Shown: positions 28,862-38,284, numbered from the stretch's first letter. The stretch: DNA of 64,000 bases from CAVPFA01 sp963703655 (GCA_963703655.1 CAVPFA010000003.1:1116001-1180000); one strand, 5' to 3'. Made by a program: numbers and translations. Notes: generated by a model not told the origin, from the sequence alone.

Positions 28862-30219
28862 CTGTTTACCTGGTTTGCTGCGGCCATCAGTCCGTCGAGG
28901 TCGTCGTCGGGCTCGGGTGTCTCGGCCTCCAGACTCCAAGCAGCCGCGAGAGACCGACCGAGCGGGAGCAGCACCTCCACCAAACCCGCCCGGGAGCTTC
29001 CGCCAGGTTCCTGCGCAGCGCTCGAGCCCGGCTCAGGCACCCCGCGCGACCGGCCACGCCCGGCGTCGGCTTGCGCCAGGTCCCCGAGCCGATCGCGCGG
29101 CGACGAAGGCGCTGCGCCGACGAGCACGAGCACCACCGTCGAGTATGCCCGGGCGAGATCCTCGAGCACGGCCGGGCCCGGCGGGCGGGGACCGAACGCG
29201 CCCACGATGACCAGCACCTCGTCGTGATCCGGCCGGCCGAGGCGATCGACGGCGGCGCCGAACGGGTCATGGCCTGATTCGGGTACCGGACCGACCTCGG
29301 CGAGAGCGATCAGCACGGCCTGGAGGCTGTCGCGGCCGCGTTGGCCGCCGGTGTCGATACCGGTCGTGGTGAGCAGGCGGTAGCCGCCGGCGAGTCCGGC
29401 GCTCGAGTCGTCCGCAGCGGCGGACAGGACGCTCGCGGCGACCTCCACGGCCCGGTCGAGCTCGTCGGGAGGCGTCGTCTCCCCGCCCGCATCCAGCATC
29501 ACCGTCGTCGAGATCCGGCTGGGATCGTCGCGGTCCCCGCCCTCGCGCACCATGAGCTCACCGACGCGCGCCGTCGTGCGCCAGTGGATGCGCCGGAGGT
29601 CGTCGCCCTGCGCGTAGCGGCGGAGCATCGAGCTCCCGGTGACCAGCCTCTCGGCAGCCGAGCGGGTGCTCTCGGGACCACCACCTCCGAGCCCCTTCGG
29701 CACCACGGTCTCGAGCTGCTCGATCCGGGGCAGCACGACGCAGCGAGCGGGCCTGCTCGTCGAAAGGCGGCGCTCGGCCAGGCCGAGCGGATCGGAGATG
29801 CCCGCCTTGTACGCGCCCGCCTCGATGAGACCTCGCCGGGAGGTGGGCAGGTCGAAGGTCACTCGTGCACGGTCGCCCCGCTTCACCCGGGGCACGATGA
29901 TCTTCGCCGGCTGGCACAGGCCCGGGCTTCGGGAGTCGTCGGTGACGAGGAGGACCGGCGTCGAGAGCGAACCGGCGAGGCCGGACTGCTCGACCGTCAG
30001 CTCGAGCAGGGCTGGCTGCCCTGCGCTCACGATGGGCGGGATCGAACGGGCGGTCACCGTGACCTTGCCGCTCGCCGTGCGGACCCGGACAAGCGCCGCC
30101 AACGCCACGACGAGGGCGGCCGCGGCAAGCCCGAACAGCTCGGCGATGCCGAGGACTCGCCCGACGACGCCAGCAACCAGCCCCAGCGCGATCGTCCGGC
30201 GACCTCGAGCGGTGAGCAT
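28858..30219 (-). CDS. DUF58-domain membrane protein
   Basis: Two N-terminal transmembrane helices (about residues 8-45) precede a beta-rich domain. The DUF58 signature region is RYAQGDDLRRIHWRTTARVGELMVRE, near residues 210-235. A von Willebrand-like segment follows (STTVMLDAGGE). It is usually paired with MoxR ATPases, which may act on it as a chaperone. The C-terminal 80 residues are Asp/Pro-rich. It lies eight bases after moxR. Confidence 0.87.
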   Translation of the reverse strand: MLTARGRRTIALGLVAGVVGRVLGIAELFGLAAAALVVALAALVRVRTASGKVTVTARSIPPIVSAGQPALLELTVEQSGLAGSLSTPVLLVTDDSRSPGLCQPAKIIVPRVKRGDRARVTFDLPTSRRGLIEAGAYKAGISDPLGLAERRLSTSRPARCVVLPRIEQLETVVPKGLGGGGPESTRSAAERLVTGSSMLRRYAQGDDLRRIHWRTTARVGELMVREGGDRDDPSRISTTVMLDAGGETTPPDELDRAVEVAASVLSAAADDSSAGLAGGYRLLTTTGIDTGGQRGRDSLQAVLIALAEVGPVPESGHDPFGAAVDRLGRPDHDEVLVIVGAFGPRPPGPAVLEDLARAYSTVVLVLVGAAPSSPRDRLGDLAQADAGRGRSRGVPEPGSSAAQEPGGSSRAGLVEVLLPLGRSLAAAWSLEAETPEPDDDLDGLMAAANQVNR

Positions 30220-30227
30220 GCCGCTCG

Positions 30228-31256
30228 CTAGCGGTCCGCTCTCGGGATATCGGGCACGGACACCTGACGGAGCACCTCGTCGACCACCGCTCTCGTCGCA
30301 CTCCGGCCGCGGCCGGCCGCGGCTCGCAGCTCGAGGCGGTGCCCGATCACCGACGGCGCCATCGCCTTCACATCGTCGGGCGCCACGAACTCGCGGCCCT
30401 CGCTCACCGCCCGTGCCCGCGCCGCCCGCTGCAGTCCGAGGGCTGCCCTCGGCGACATGCCGAGAACGACGGCCGGGTGCACGCGGGTCGCGTTGGCGAT
30501 CTGGACGATGTAGCGCTGGATCAGGGGGGAGGTGTAAACCCCTCGAGCCCGCGCGGCGAGCGCGATGACGTCGCCTGGCGTGGCGACCGGCTGGAGCCCC
30601 TCGAGCGGCTCGTACACGCCGTGGGTCTCGAGCATGACCGCCTCGGACTGGGGATCGGGATAGCCGATCTGGATCCTGAGAAGGAAACGGTCGAGCTGGC
30701 TGACAGGGAGCGGGAACGTCCCCTCGTGTTCGATCGGGTTCTGGGTGGCGACCACCATGAACGGATCCGGCAGCCTGTAGGTGGTCCCGTCGACGGTGAC
30801 CTGGCGCTCCTCCATCGACTCGAGCAGCGCGGACTGCGTCTTCGGGGGGGTGCGGTTGATCTCGTCACCGAGGACGATGTTGGCGAAGATCGGACCCGGC
30901 CGGAATTCGAAACTCGTCTTGGTGACGTCGAACACGCTCACCCCCGTGACGTCCGACGGCAGCAGGTCGGAGGTGAACTGGATTCGGCGGTGACGGCACG
31001 ACACCGATGCGGCGAGCGCCTTGCCGAGGCTCGTCTTGCCGACGCCGGGCACGTCCTCGACGAGAAGGTGGCCGCCCGCCATCAGGCACGTCACCGAGAG
31101 GCGGATGGCCTCGGCGTTGCCCTGCAGGACCAGGGCGATGTTGGCGACTATCCGCTCGAAGATACGAGCGGCCCCGGACGCGTCGACGAGAGCCGAGTGA
31201 TCGCCAGCCGCTTCCGCACCGTCGGGGTCGAGCCCTACGCGGGTACCGAGATCCAT
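30228..31256 (-). CDS. moxR: MoxR-family AAA+ ATPase
   Basis: Walker A is EDVPGVGKTSLGK and Walker B is VLGDEINRTPPKTQSALLESM. The sensor region ATQNPIEHEGTFPLPVSQLDRF is standard. It is a chaperone-like ATPase that in known cases assembles metal- or vWA-domain partners. I prefer the ATG at MDLGTRVGL because GAGGTGGGG lies just upstream; an ATG 13 codons earlier is the longer alternative. It is separated from the CHAT gene by only 45 bases (six if the longer start is used). Confidence 0.92.
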   Translation of the reverse strand: MDLGTRVGLDPDGAEAAGDHSALVDASGAARIFERIVANIALVLQGNAEAIRLSVTCLMAGGHLLVEDVPGVGKTSLGKALAASVSCRHRRIQFTSDLLPSDVTGVSVFDVTKTSFEFRPGPIFANIVLGDEINRTPPKTQSALLESMEERQVTVDGTTYRLPDPFMVVATQNPIEHEGTFPLPVSQLDRFLLRIQIGYPDPQSEAVMLETHGVYEPLEGLQPVATPGDVIALAARARGVYTSPLIQRYIVQIANATRVHPAVVLGMSPRAALGLQRAARARAVSEGREFVAPDDVKAMAPSVIGHRLELRAAAGRGRSATRAVVDEVLRQVSVPDIPRADR

Positions 31257-31301
31257 CGTCCCCACCTCTTCTCCGGGCTCGAGCGGTGCCGGCATGCGAG
31301 A

Positions 31302-34004
31302 TTATCCTGCTCCGAGGCATACGAACGCAGCCGCTGCCAGCGCCTCCCGCGCGTGCGGGCCGCCCGAGGCGAGATCTCGGGTCGCCAGCCCCTCGGGAAG
31401 AGCACGTGCCTGAGCCGTCGCGAGCGCCCGTGCCAACCCGTGGCCCCGGGCGACCTCCCCGTGCAGGGCGATCATGACCGGCGTCACCCCGTCGTCTGGG
31501 ACCGGGGCAACACTCGAGACGACGGCGCGCGTGCCCAGCGACAGCAGCGCCGCGCTCGTGCCCATGAGCTCGTCGCCGGCATGGACCTCCGAGCGTCCAG
31601 CGTCGCAGGCCGAAAGCACCATCCACACAGGCGGCCGCGCGATGCGTTCTAGGTCGTAGACCGTGAGCGGCCCGTCAGCGAGCTCGAGCGAGGAGAACTG
31701 TGGGTTGTCGGCGCGGAAGGTCCCGTGAGCCGCCACGTGCGCGAGGCTGCGCCGTTCGAAGCTGTGAGCGACTGCCTGAGCGGTCGCGGCGGCTCCCTGC
31801 AGCGTGCGCGCCCTCGGATAAAAAGACGACCGGATGAGCCCGATCTCGGCCTCGGCGCGGGCGACTCTTGGGCCTGCGACCAGGACGACGGCGTCCGCAC
31901 CCCGCGCCAGCAGGGGTGGTCGCGTGCGCTCGTCGGTGTGTCGCGAGTACCAGAGTGAAGCTGACGGCGACACCGTCAGGGTTCGCCCCCGCAGCGACGG
32001 GAGAAGTGCCCAGGGAAGGGCGTGCAGCTCGCCGGTCGGCACCACCACGAGATCCCGACCGTCCAGGTCGCGTGCCAGCGGCTCGATTAGCCGCTCGGCC
32101 AGGCGGCGGCACGACCGGTCGAGGAGCGCAGCCGCCGCGTCGAGACTGGGGTGTGAGCTCCGCCGAAGTGCGAGACGACCCAGCGCGAACTGCAATGTCG
32201 CCCGCTCGGTCGCAACCGCAGCCGCGTCACCGAGGACATGGAGCCGAAAGCGCGTGCGCGTGCCGACCACGGCATGAAGCAGACCGCCGTGCTCGACGAA
32301 CTCGACGAGAGCCGCGTCGCCGATCGCACGTCTCAGCTCGGCCGGGCTCGGAAACGGGGGCGCCTCGCCGTAGTCTCCCGCCGCCTTGCGACTGCGTTCA
32401 CGGATCTCCGCCTCGAGCTTTCGCTGGCTCTCGGCCAGTGACCTCACGTCGTCGCCTTCGAGCGAGGCCCGCTCGAGACGGGCAACGGTGTCCCGGAGAG
32501 CCGAGAGCAGCCGGGCGAGTCGCTCGTCGGCGGGAGGTGTCACCCGCGCCGGCCGCAGCGCGCCCGCACGCCAGCGCTCCGACCAACCGAGCACGCCGAC
32601 GGCACGTCTCGATTCGAACGCGAGTCCCAGGCCGAGGTCCGCGAGCTCAAGGACGGTGGTCGCGGTGCGAACGCGCAGCTCGGTCGCTCCGAGCGTCGCC
32701 CGGTGCTCCTCGGCGACCTCGAGCCCCGACCTGAGGGCGGAGAGAGCCCCGGGCCGGTTGCCTACCGCTAGGCGGCCCAAAGCCTCGCCGTACCAGAAAC
32801 GCAGGCGTTGAGCTGCGGGTCCGGACCGTGCCCGGCCGTCGATGCCGGCGACGAGGGAGCTCGCGGTGATTCTGTCGCCTGCGCCGAGCGCGGCACGCGC
32901 GCCGATCAGACGACACTCGAGGCTCGGGAGAAGCCAACCCGCCTCGGAGAGGACATCCGCCAGCGCACTGGCCTCCGAGGGGATGCGGGCTTGCGACGAA
33001 CCGCCTTTGGCCCAGCGGGACTGGGCTTGGACGAATCGGGCCAGTGCCGCCCACCGGGGCCGGCCCTGGCGCACGAACTGGCGGCGCGCGGTGCTGGCGG
33101 CCGAGCCGGCGACGACGAGGTCCCCTTCGGCCAGAGCGATCTGGCTCATGAGCAGTCGGGCCTCGGCCCCGTCGAGCGAGACCCGGGCCGCATCGAGCGC
33201 CGCCACTCCGGTCTCGATCTGCCGGCGGGCCTCGGGAAGCAACCTCGCCGACAGCAGCAGTGCGGCAAGGTCGACCGACAGCGTCGGAGCGGCCAGCCCC
33301 TGCTCGGCGAACGGGCGCGCCGCCTCGTCATAGCGCCGGAGGGCGGTCGGAACGTCGCCCTTGAGCGCGGATACGTACCCGAGATTGTGCAGCACTTGAG
33401 CCGCGGCGATCTCACTGTCGAGGTCGCGATACAGGGCCAGCGCCTTGTCGAGGTCCGTCTCCGCTAGGCCGAGCTCGTTCCGGTAGGCGTGAAGGATCCC
33501 CCGATTGGAGAGAACCCGCGCCTCGCCCAGGCGATCGCCGGCTCGGCGGAGCAGCGGCAGGGCGCGTCGGCTGTCGTCGAGTGCCTCGACGAGACGACCG
33601 ACGCGGATGTGCACTAGGGCGCGTTGTCCGTACAGCTGCCCTCGCATGTCACGTGGCGCCTGCTCGGCCGCTCGGTCGAGCTCGGCCAGCGCGAGGTCAG
33701 AGTCCCCTGCCTGCAATAGCACCAGCACCAGGCTCATGCGAGCCTGGACGGCACGTGGCGCGAAGCCTCCCGCTTCCGCGATCGCGATCGCACGGCGCAA
33801 TCGGCGCCTCGCTTCGTGGAGGTGGCCCGTCTCCCGCTCCACAAGGCCAACTGTGCGCTCGGCAACAGAGGCCGCCTCCGCGCCGAGGCGAGGGTCAGAC
33901 AGCAGGACGAGAGCTGCCGAGCGAGCCTTGAGCGGATCGTCCGGGATCGTCGCGAGGGCAAGTTCCGCCTCTCGAAGCGCCGAGCGTACGGCCGGAAGCG
34001 TCAT
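31302..34004 (-). CDS. TPR-CHAT caspase-like protease
   Basis: The N-terminal 430 residues are tetratricopeptide-like helical repeats (for example RGILHAYRNELGLAETDLDKAL). A charged coiled-coil-like segment follows (about 500-560). The C-terminal CHAT domain has the catalytic pair His760 in HVAAHGTF and Cys800 in MVLSACDAG, so it should be active. LLSLGTRAVVSSVAPVPDD is also typical of the domain. The length is 900 residues from an ATG with GGTGAG three bases upstream. CHAT proteases act in stress signalling and, with TPRs, in type III-E CRISPR systems, but no CRISPR genes are here. The small gene upstream and MoxR downstream are on the same strand. Confidence 0.88.
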   Translation of the reverse strand: MTLPAVRSALREAELALATIPDDPLKARSAALVLLSDPRLGAEAASVAERTVGLVERETGHLHEARRRLRRAIAIAEAGGFAPRAVQARMSLVLVLLQAGDSDLALAELDRAAEQAPRDMRGQLYGQRALVHIRVGRLVEALDDSRRALPLLRRAGDRLGEARVLSNRGILHAYRNELGLAETDLDKALALYRDLDSEIAAAQVLHNLGYVSALKGDVPTALRRYDEAARPFAEQGLAAPTLSVDLAALLLSARLLPEARRQIETGVAALDAARVSLDGAEARLLMSQIALAEGDLVVAGSAASTARRQFVRQGRPRWAALARFVQAQSRWAKGGSSQARIPSEASALADVLSEAGWLLPSLECRLIGARAALGAGDRITASSLVAGIDGRARSGPAAQRLRFWYGEALGRLAVGNRPGALSALRSGLEVAEEHRATLGATELRVRTATTVLELADLGLGLAFESRRAVGVLGWSERWRAGALRPARVTPPADERLARLLSALRDTVARLERASLEGDDVRSLAESQRKLEAEIRERSRKAAGDYGEAPPFPSPAELRRAIGDAALVEFVEHGGLLHAVVGTRTRFRLHVLGDAAAVATERATLQFALGRLALRRSSHPSLDAAAALLDRSCRRLAERLIEPLARDLDGRDLVVVPTGELHALPWALLPSLRGRTLTVSPSASLWYSRHTDERTRPPLLARGADAVVLVAGPRVARAEAEIGLIRSSFYPRARTLQGAAATAQAVAHSFERRSLAHVAAHGTFRADNPQFSSLELADGPLTVYDLERIARPPVWMVLSACDAGRSEVHAGDELMGTSAALLSLGTRAVVSSVAPVPDDGVTPVMIALHGEVARGHGLARALATAQARALPEGLATRDLASGGPHAREALAAAAFVCLGAG

Positions 34005-34035
34005 CGACTCACCCCGAGGACGCCCCCGGGGAACC

Positions 34036-34593
34036 TCAGAGGGTGATCCAGCTCGTGGCGACAGAAGCCGCATCGGCCCCGGCAGGGCGGCAACGGAAGC
34101 TCACGGGACCGTCCGGGACGGCCGGGATGTGGAAGCACCCGAGCTCGTCGGCCGTCACGGCCAGGGTGCCCTCCCGGTGGCGCAGCTCCACGACTGCGGC
34201 CTGCGGTGGTACGACCTGTCCCACCAGACGGCTCGCGCCCGAGACTTCCAACTCGAGCACCAGGTCGCGCGCGGCAAACGTCAGCTGCCGGATGGACCGC
34301 CGGCCGGATCGGACGCTCGCGAGCAGCTCGTCGTCGATCGTCGAGTCGTACACGAGGCCGGCCGGCTCATCGTCGATGGAACGCGGATCGAGTCTCGACC
34401 TCGCCGACACATGCACGTCCTCACGAACCGGGTCGGCTTCTGGCACCAGCGAACGGAGCCTGCGTAGGGTCGCCTCACGAGCGCTGTCTGCGGTATCCGG
34501 CCAGTCGAGGTGGAACCCTGATCCCTCCAAGCGCGGTGCTGTGGACGATGCTCGTTTGTCCGGCTCCAAGAGATTCTCCACCTCCGACGCCAT
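34036..34593 (-). CDS. Uncharacterised CHAT-associated protein with possible C-terminal beta-sandwich
   Basis: I do not recognise a named family with certainty. The C-terminal 90 residues (LTFAARDLVLELEVSG to SVSFRCRP-like end) look like a carboxypeptidase-regulatory/Ig-like beta-sandwich. The N-terminal 60 residues are charged and helical. It has no signal peptide or membrane helix. It ends 31 bases before the CHAT gene, and similar small proteins sit beside CHAT genes in other actinobacteria, so it may be a partner or substrate. That is inference from context. Confidence 0.5.
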   Translation of the reverse strand: MASEVENLLEPDKRASSTAPRLEGSGFHLDWPDTADSAREATLRRLRSLVPEADPVREDVHVSARSRLDPRSIDDEPAGLVYDSTIDDELLASVRSGRRSIRQLTFAARDLVLELEVSGASRLVGQVVPPQAAVVELRHREGTLAVTADELGCFHIPAVPDGPVSFRCRPAGADAASVATSWITL

Positions 34594-34672
34594 TTATCCT
34601 ATCCGGCCTCGCTCGAGTGCCACGAGGAGGATTCACCATCGACGCCATCGACGCGACCCGAGCCGGTTGGGT

Positions 34673-36463
34673 TCAAGCCGCGACGAAGTGGCGGCCCTTC
34701 CCCGCCTTCTTGGCGGTGTACATGGCTGCGTCGGCCGACTTGATCAGTTGCGCGACGGACTCGCCGACCGTGTCGGTGAACGCGATCCCGACCGAAGCAC
34801 CGATGTCGGCGATGCCGCCGGCGAGCGCGAACGGATCGGCGATCCGCTCGACAATTCGTTCGGCAATCCCTTCCACGACCGACAGCGACGTCGCTTGCTC
34901 CAGCAAGATCGCGAATTCGTCGCCGCCGAGCCGTGCAACCGTGTCCGTGTCCCGCACACAGTTGTTGAGCCGCTCCGCCACCTTGATGAGAAGTTCGTCT
35001 CCCGCTCCGTGGCCGAGCGTGTCGTTGATCCTCTTGAACCCGTCGAGGTCGATATATAGGAGAAAGACCAGGCTTTGGGTGCGCCTCGCTCGGCGGAAGG
35101 CATTCTCCGTGTGATCCACGAACAGTGCTCGGTTGGCCAGGCCGGTGAGGGGGTCGTGGAACGCCTTTCGCACCAGCTCGTCCTGTGCGCCGGCGAGCTG
35201 CGCCAGGTCCTGGTGCAGCCGCCCGTTCTGCAGGGCAACGGCGAGCTGCTTGGCCAGTGTCCCGAGGAGCTGCAGGTCCGTTTGCTGAAAGTCGCCGACG
35301 AACTTGTTGCGCTGACCCACCACCAGATATCCGAGAGGAGGAGCACCTTCCGCACCTGGAAGCGCCACCCCCATTCCCGTCGGACCGTAGCCGGTCCCGA
35401 GGTACCGGGCCAGAGGTGAGTCCAGGCCCGATCTCCTGCTGACCAGAATGTTCTCTTTGGCGAGCGCCTTGCCGAGGCCAGCCGGCAGGGACTCGACCGA
35501 AGTCGTCGTCATGACGTCTGCGGCCACACCGTCCACGGTCCTCGTGACCAGCGCCGGGTGCTCCGGAGCCGCCGGCAGCAGCGTCAGCTCGACCAGCTTT
35601 GCGTGGAACATCGCGGCGATGTGATTGAGGAAGTCAACGGCACCCGAGGTGACGCTCTTCGAGTAGTTGAGGATCCGAGTGGCCGCGAAGAGGTTCTCGA
35701 TGTCGGTCTGCTGCCGGCGCCTGGCTATCTGTGCGCGGTATGCCGCGACGGCGAGAAGGACCGGGATCGGCAGTGTCAGGAGCACGACCGGTGCCGCAAC
35801 CATCATGACCAGGATCATCATTGCGATCACGGCGTTACCGAGTGCTATGAAGACCACCACCGGGGTCGAGAAGACCAGCCCCTTCGTGACGACGGTGATG
35901 TCGGCTTCCGACAGGTACATGGCGGCGAATATCTCGAGGTTGGAGACCTCGCTCACCAGCGTCACGGTGAGCAGATACCCAACGACGCTGCGCAGCGAAA
36001 AGATGGCGCCCGGCTGGACCATCACGCGCAGAACCACGTAATAAAGCGGGGTCGCCAGCAGCTGCGCGCCGAAGTTGAAGATCACCTGTACGGCCTTTTG
36101 GCGTTGTGCCGCCTGGACAACACCGAGGCTGAAGGCCATCGCCAGTGCCGTCACAAAGGGCCCTGTGCCCATGACGGCGATGATGATGACGGCATCGTTG
36201 AGCGTCAGGACGACATTGGTCTTGCGAATGGGCAGTTCGACATTCGCCAGCTCACCCGCCGTAGCGAGGAGAAAGATCGCCCACCACGGTATGGAGGCAA
36301 CCTGGTAGCTGGCTATCCCGGACGCGAGGCGGACCGGTCCGAAGACGACCGCCAGTCCCCCGGCCAATAGAAGCCCCACGTACAGCCAGAGCCTGACCGG
36401 CTGGCCGAACGCACGACGATGCGGAGCGGCCCGCGGCGTTGCGGCTTCAGGCGGCAAAGCCAT
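34673..36463 (-). CDS. Membrane diguanylate cyclase (7-8 TM sensor, GAF-like, GGDEF)
   Basis: Makes cyclic di-GMP from two GTP. The first 250 residues contain about seven or eight hydrophobic helices resembling a MASE-type integral sensor. A GAF-like region spans about 255-425 (LARYLGTGYGPTGMGVAL). The cyclase domain has intact GGDEF at residues 513-517 and an inhibitory-site RxxD (RDTD) five residues before it. AFHDPLTGLANRALF begins the domain. No EAL or PilZ gene is in the window. It follows the LCP gene after a 232-base gap and may have its own promoter. Confidence 0.9.
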   Translation of the reverse strand: MALPPEAATPRAAPHRRAFGQPVRLWLYVGLLLAGGLAVVFGPVRLASGIASYQVASIPWWAIFLLATAGELANVELPIRKTNVVLTLNDAVIIIAVMGTGPFVTALAMAFSLGVVQAAQRQKAVQVIFNFGAQLLATPLYYVVLRVMVQPGAIFSLRSVVGYLLTVTLVSEVSNLEIFAAMYLSEADITVVTKGLVFSTPVVVFIALGNAVIAMMILVMMVAAPVVLLTLPIPVLLAVAAYRAQIARRRQQTDIENLFAATRILNYSKSVTSGAVDFLNHIAAMFHAKLVELTLLPAAPEHPALVTRTVDGVAADVMTTTSVESLPAGLGKALAKENILVSRRSGLDSPLARYLGTGYGPTGMGVALPGAEGAPPLGYLVVGQRNKFVGDFQQTDLQLLGTLAKQLAVALQNGRLHQDLAQLAGAQDELVRKAFHDPLTGLANRALFVDHTENAFRRARRTQSLVFLLYIDLDGFKRINDTLGHGAGDELLIKVAERLNNCVRDTDTVARLGGDEFAILLEQATSLSVVEGIAERIVERIADPFALAGGIADIGASVGIAFTDTVGESVAQLIKSADAAMYTAKKAGKGRHFVAA

Positions 36464-36589
36464 AGCGCGTCCCGCCCGCCGGGATCGACGAGCTGACAGC
36501 TTCTTTTAGGCCAGGTCCGTCAACCAAGCAGGACCACCCTTCTCGCAAACCTCGGAAGGCCCTCGCCGCGGTTCTTGCTTTTCGATACC

Positions 36590-36616
36590 GGAGAGGTGAG
36601 ACAGCCTCGCCTCTCC
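36590..36616. terminator. Strong hairpin between lcp and the diguanylate cyclase gene
   Basis: An 11-bp stem (one G-U pair) with a five-base loop lies about 80 bases after the LCP stop in transcript direction. It is the only structured element I see in the 232-base gap at 36464-36695. It lacks a U-tract on the minus strand, so it is a probable but unproven terminator. Confidence 0.45.
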
Positions 36617-36695
36617 TTCCTCTATCGGACGATCCTCGGTCCGCCTTGAGGCCTCCGGTTCTGCCGGCTCGCGGACGGCCCTGGCCGCTGCTGCG

Positions 36696-38249
36696 TCACG
36701 CGGAGCTGCACGGCCTCGGATCGTAGGAGGGAACGGCCTGTGCGGCCTGGCTCGGTGGCCCGGCGGTGCTCGGCAGCGGGACTGTCGTGGTCGTGGTGAC
36801 ATGTGCCGGAGCGTGGCGGACGAACACCGAGAAGTTGGAGCCGGTGTCCACGGTCACGTCTGCTCCGGCGTCGGTCGGGCCCTCGGCCATCGCGACGATG
36901 CCCGACAGCGACTTGACGACCCGCTCACCATCGGCCAGGTGTCCCGGGGCGTAATAGACGACGGTCTCGGAGATGGGCCCGACCGAGGTCGTGGCACCCG
37001 TGCCCACCACGTGGAACCCGAGCGCCGAGAGCTGGCTGGCAGTTCTCGTGGCCTGGCCGGGGGCTCCGCTGGCATCGAGGACCGAGACAGTGACCGACCC
37101 CGGGGCGACCGTTGAGCCCGGCGGCACCTTCAGCCCGAGGAACTGGTCGATGGCCCGCTGGTCCTGCGGGTAGGTCGGCAACACGACGGACCCGTAGTCG
37201 TAGCCCTTGTATATGTAGTCGGCGAAGTTCTCGATGTTCGGGAGCGTCAGCTCGGGAGCAGTGGCGGGATTGGTCGAGTGGAACACCCGCAAGAGGTTGA
37301 CCATGTCGCCTAGCGACAGCTTCGAGTCGATCTCGAGGTTCGGGGCGATGGCGCTCAAAAGCGCGTTGTCGGTGAGCGGGTTTGTGACGCCGCGCTGCTC
37401 GACGGCGGTTGCGAGCGCGCGGAGGAACTCGTGCACCCGGATGATCCGGCTGAGATCGCCGTTGCCGTCATAGAGCCATTTGCCGTTCTGCTTGTACCAA
37501 TAGTGCCTTGACCGGACGACGGCAAGGGCCTGGAACCCGTTCAGCAGCTGGCAACCCGCCTTGGTTATGTGCAGCGACGAGCCGGTGTCGTAGGCCTGGT
37601 CCGGAAAGTCCATCTTGATGCCGCCGAGCGCGTTGACGATGTTCTGGAAGCTGTCGAAGTTCAGCTCGACGAAGTGGTTGATCGGTATGCCGAAGTTCTG
37701 CTCGATGGCGGCGACGAGCTGGTCAGGGCCGTCCGCCAGGGCCGCATCGATCTTGTAGAACTGCCCAGGGCGCACGTTGTTCATGACGAGGTCGCGCGGG
37801 ATCGACAGGAGCGAGATCGAGTGCGTCTGCTGGTCGGCACGGACTAGCACGATCACGTCGGAGTTGACACCGGTGATGCCCTCGGCGCAGCTGCCGAAGG
37901 CGCTCGTCTGCTTGTTGTTCAGCACGCACCGAGACGTCGAACCGATGAGGAGGAACGTCTGCTCGCCGACGTGCGGGCCGGAGGTCGCAACCTTGTCGAG
38001 GTGACGGAGCGTCAGATGGTGGATCTTGTGGTACTGGATCGACACGAAGATGGCTTCGGCCCCCGCCAGCCCGAGGACGATCACGAGGAGAGCCAACGAG
38101 CTTCTGAGCAGATAGCGGACCCAGCGCGGTCGAGGCGGCTTGCCGCGCCGCTTGCGCCCGAGGCGCCATCGCGATCGAGATCGCGATGACGATGACGATG
38201 GGGCTGCGTCAGGACGGGGCAACTCCTCGCCGGCGGAGACGTCGGGCAC
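36696..38249 (-). CDS. LytR-CpsA-Psr (LCP) family protein with LytR_C domain
   Basis: Predicted to transfer undecaprenyl-linked glycopolymers onto peptidoglycan. A Ser/Arg-rich cytoplasmic head is followed by one transmembrane helix (residues 48-70). The LCP domain contains GVNSDVIVLVRADQQTH, LLSIPRD and a DFPDQAYD region with the conserved Arg/Asp residues. The C-terminal VSVLDASGAPGQATRTASQL is a LytR_C domain. The TagO/WecA-like gene elsewhere in the window could supply its lipid-linked substrate. The start is GTG, probably leaderless. Confidence 0.9.
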   Translation of the reverse strand: MPDVSAGEELPRPDAAPSSSSSRSRSRWRLGRKRRGKPPRPRWVRYLLRSSLALLVIVLGLAGAEAIFVSIQYHKIHHLTLRHLDKVATSGPHVGEQTFLLIGSTSRCVLNNKQTSAFGSCAEGITGVNSDVIVLVRADQQTHSISLLSIPRDLVMNNVRPGQFYKIDAALADGPDQLVAAIEQNFGIPINHFVELNFDSFQNIVNALGGIKMDFPDQAYDTGSSLHITKAGCQLLNGFQALAVVRSRHYWYKQNGKWLYDGNGDLSRIIRVHEFLRALATAVEQRGVTNPLTDNALLSAIAPNLEIDSKLSLGDMVNLLRVFHSTNPATAPELTLPNIENFADYIYKGYDYGSVVLPTYPQDQRAIDQFLGLKVPPGSTVAPGSVTVSVLDASGAPGQATRTASQLSALGFHVVGTGATTSVGPISETVVYYAPGHLADGERVVKSLSGIVAMAEGPTDAGADVTVDTGSNFSVFVRHAPAHVTTTTTVPLPSTAGPPSQAAQAVPSYDPRPCSSA

Positions 38250-38255
38250 GAGGAC

Positions 38256-38284
38256 AGCTTACGGCCGTTCCCTTAAGGTCTCAT
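38256..38284 (-). promoter_or_regulatory. Promoter of the LCP gene, leaderless type
   Basis: On the minus strand a -35 ATGAGA (four of six matches to TTGACA) is followed by a 17-base spacer and a -10 TAAGCT. The -10 ends six bases before the GTG start. This is the best-formed of the leaderless-type promoters in the window. Confidence 0.5.

Noticed and set aside
31302..34004. Type III-E CRISPR (Craspase) association of the TPR-CHAT protein
   Set aside because: No gRAMP/Cas7-11, Cas1, Cas2 or repeat array in the window.
36464..36695. Possible cyclic di-GMP riboswitch before the GGDEF gene
   Set aside because: I looked for the GEMM landmarks and saw only scattered resemblance (GGCCTAA) without the paired stems; the strong hairpin there reads better as a terminator.
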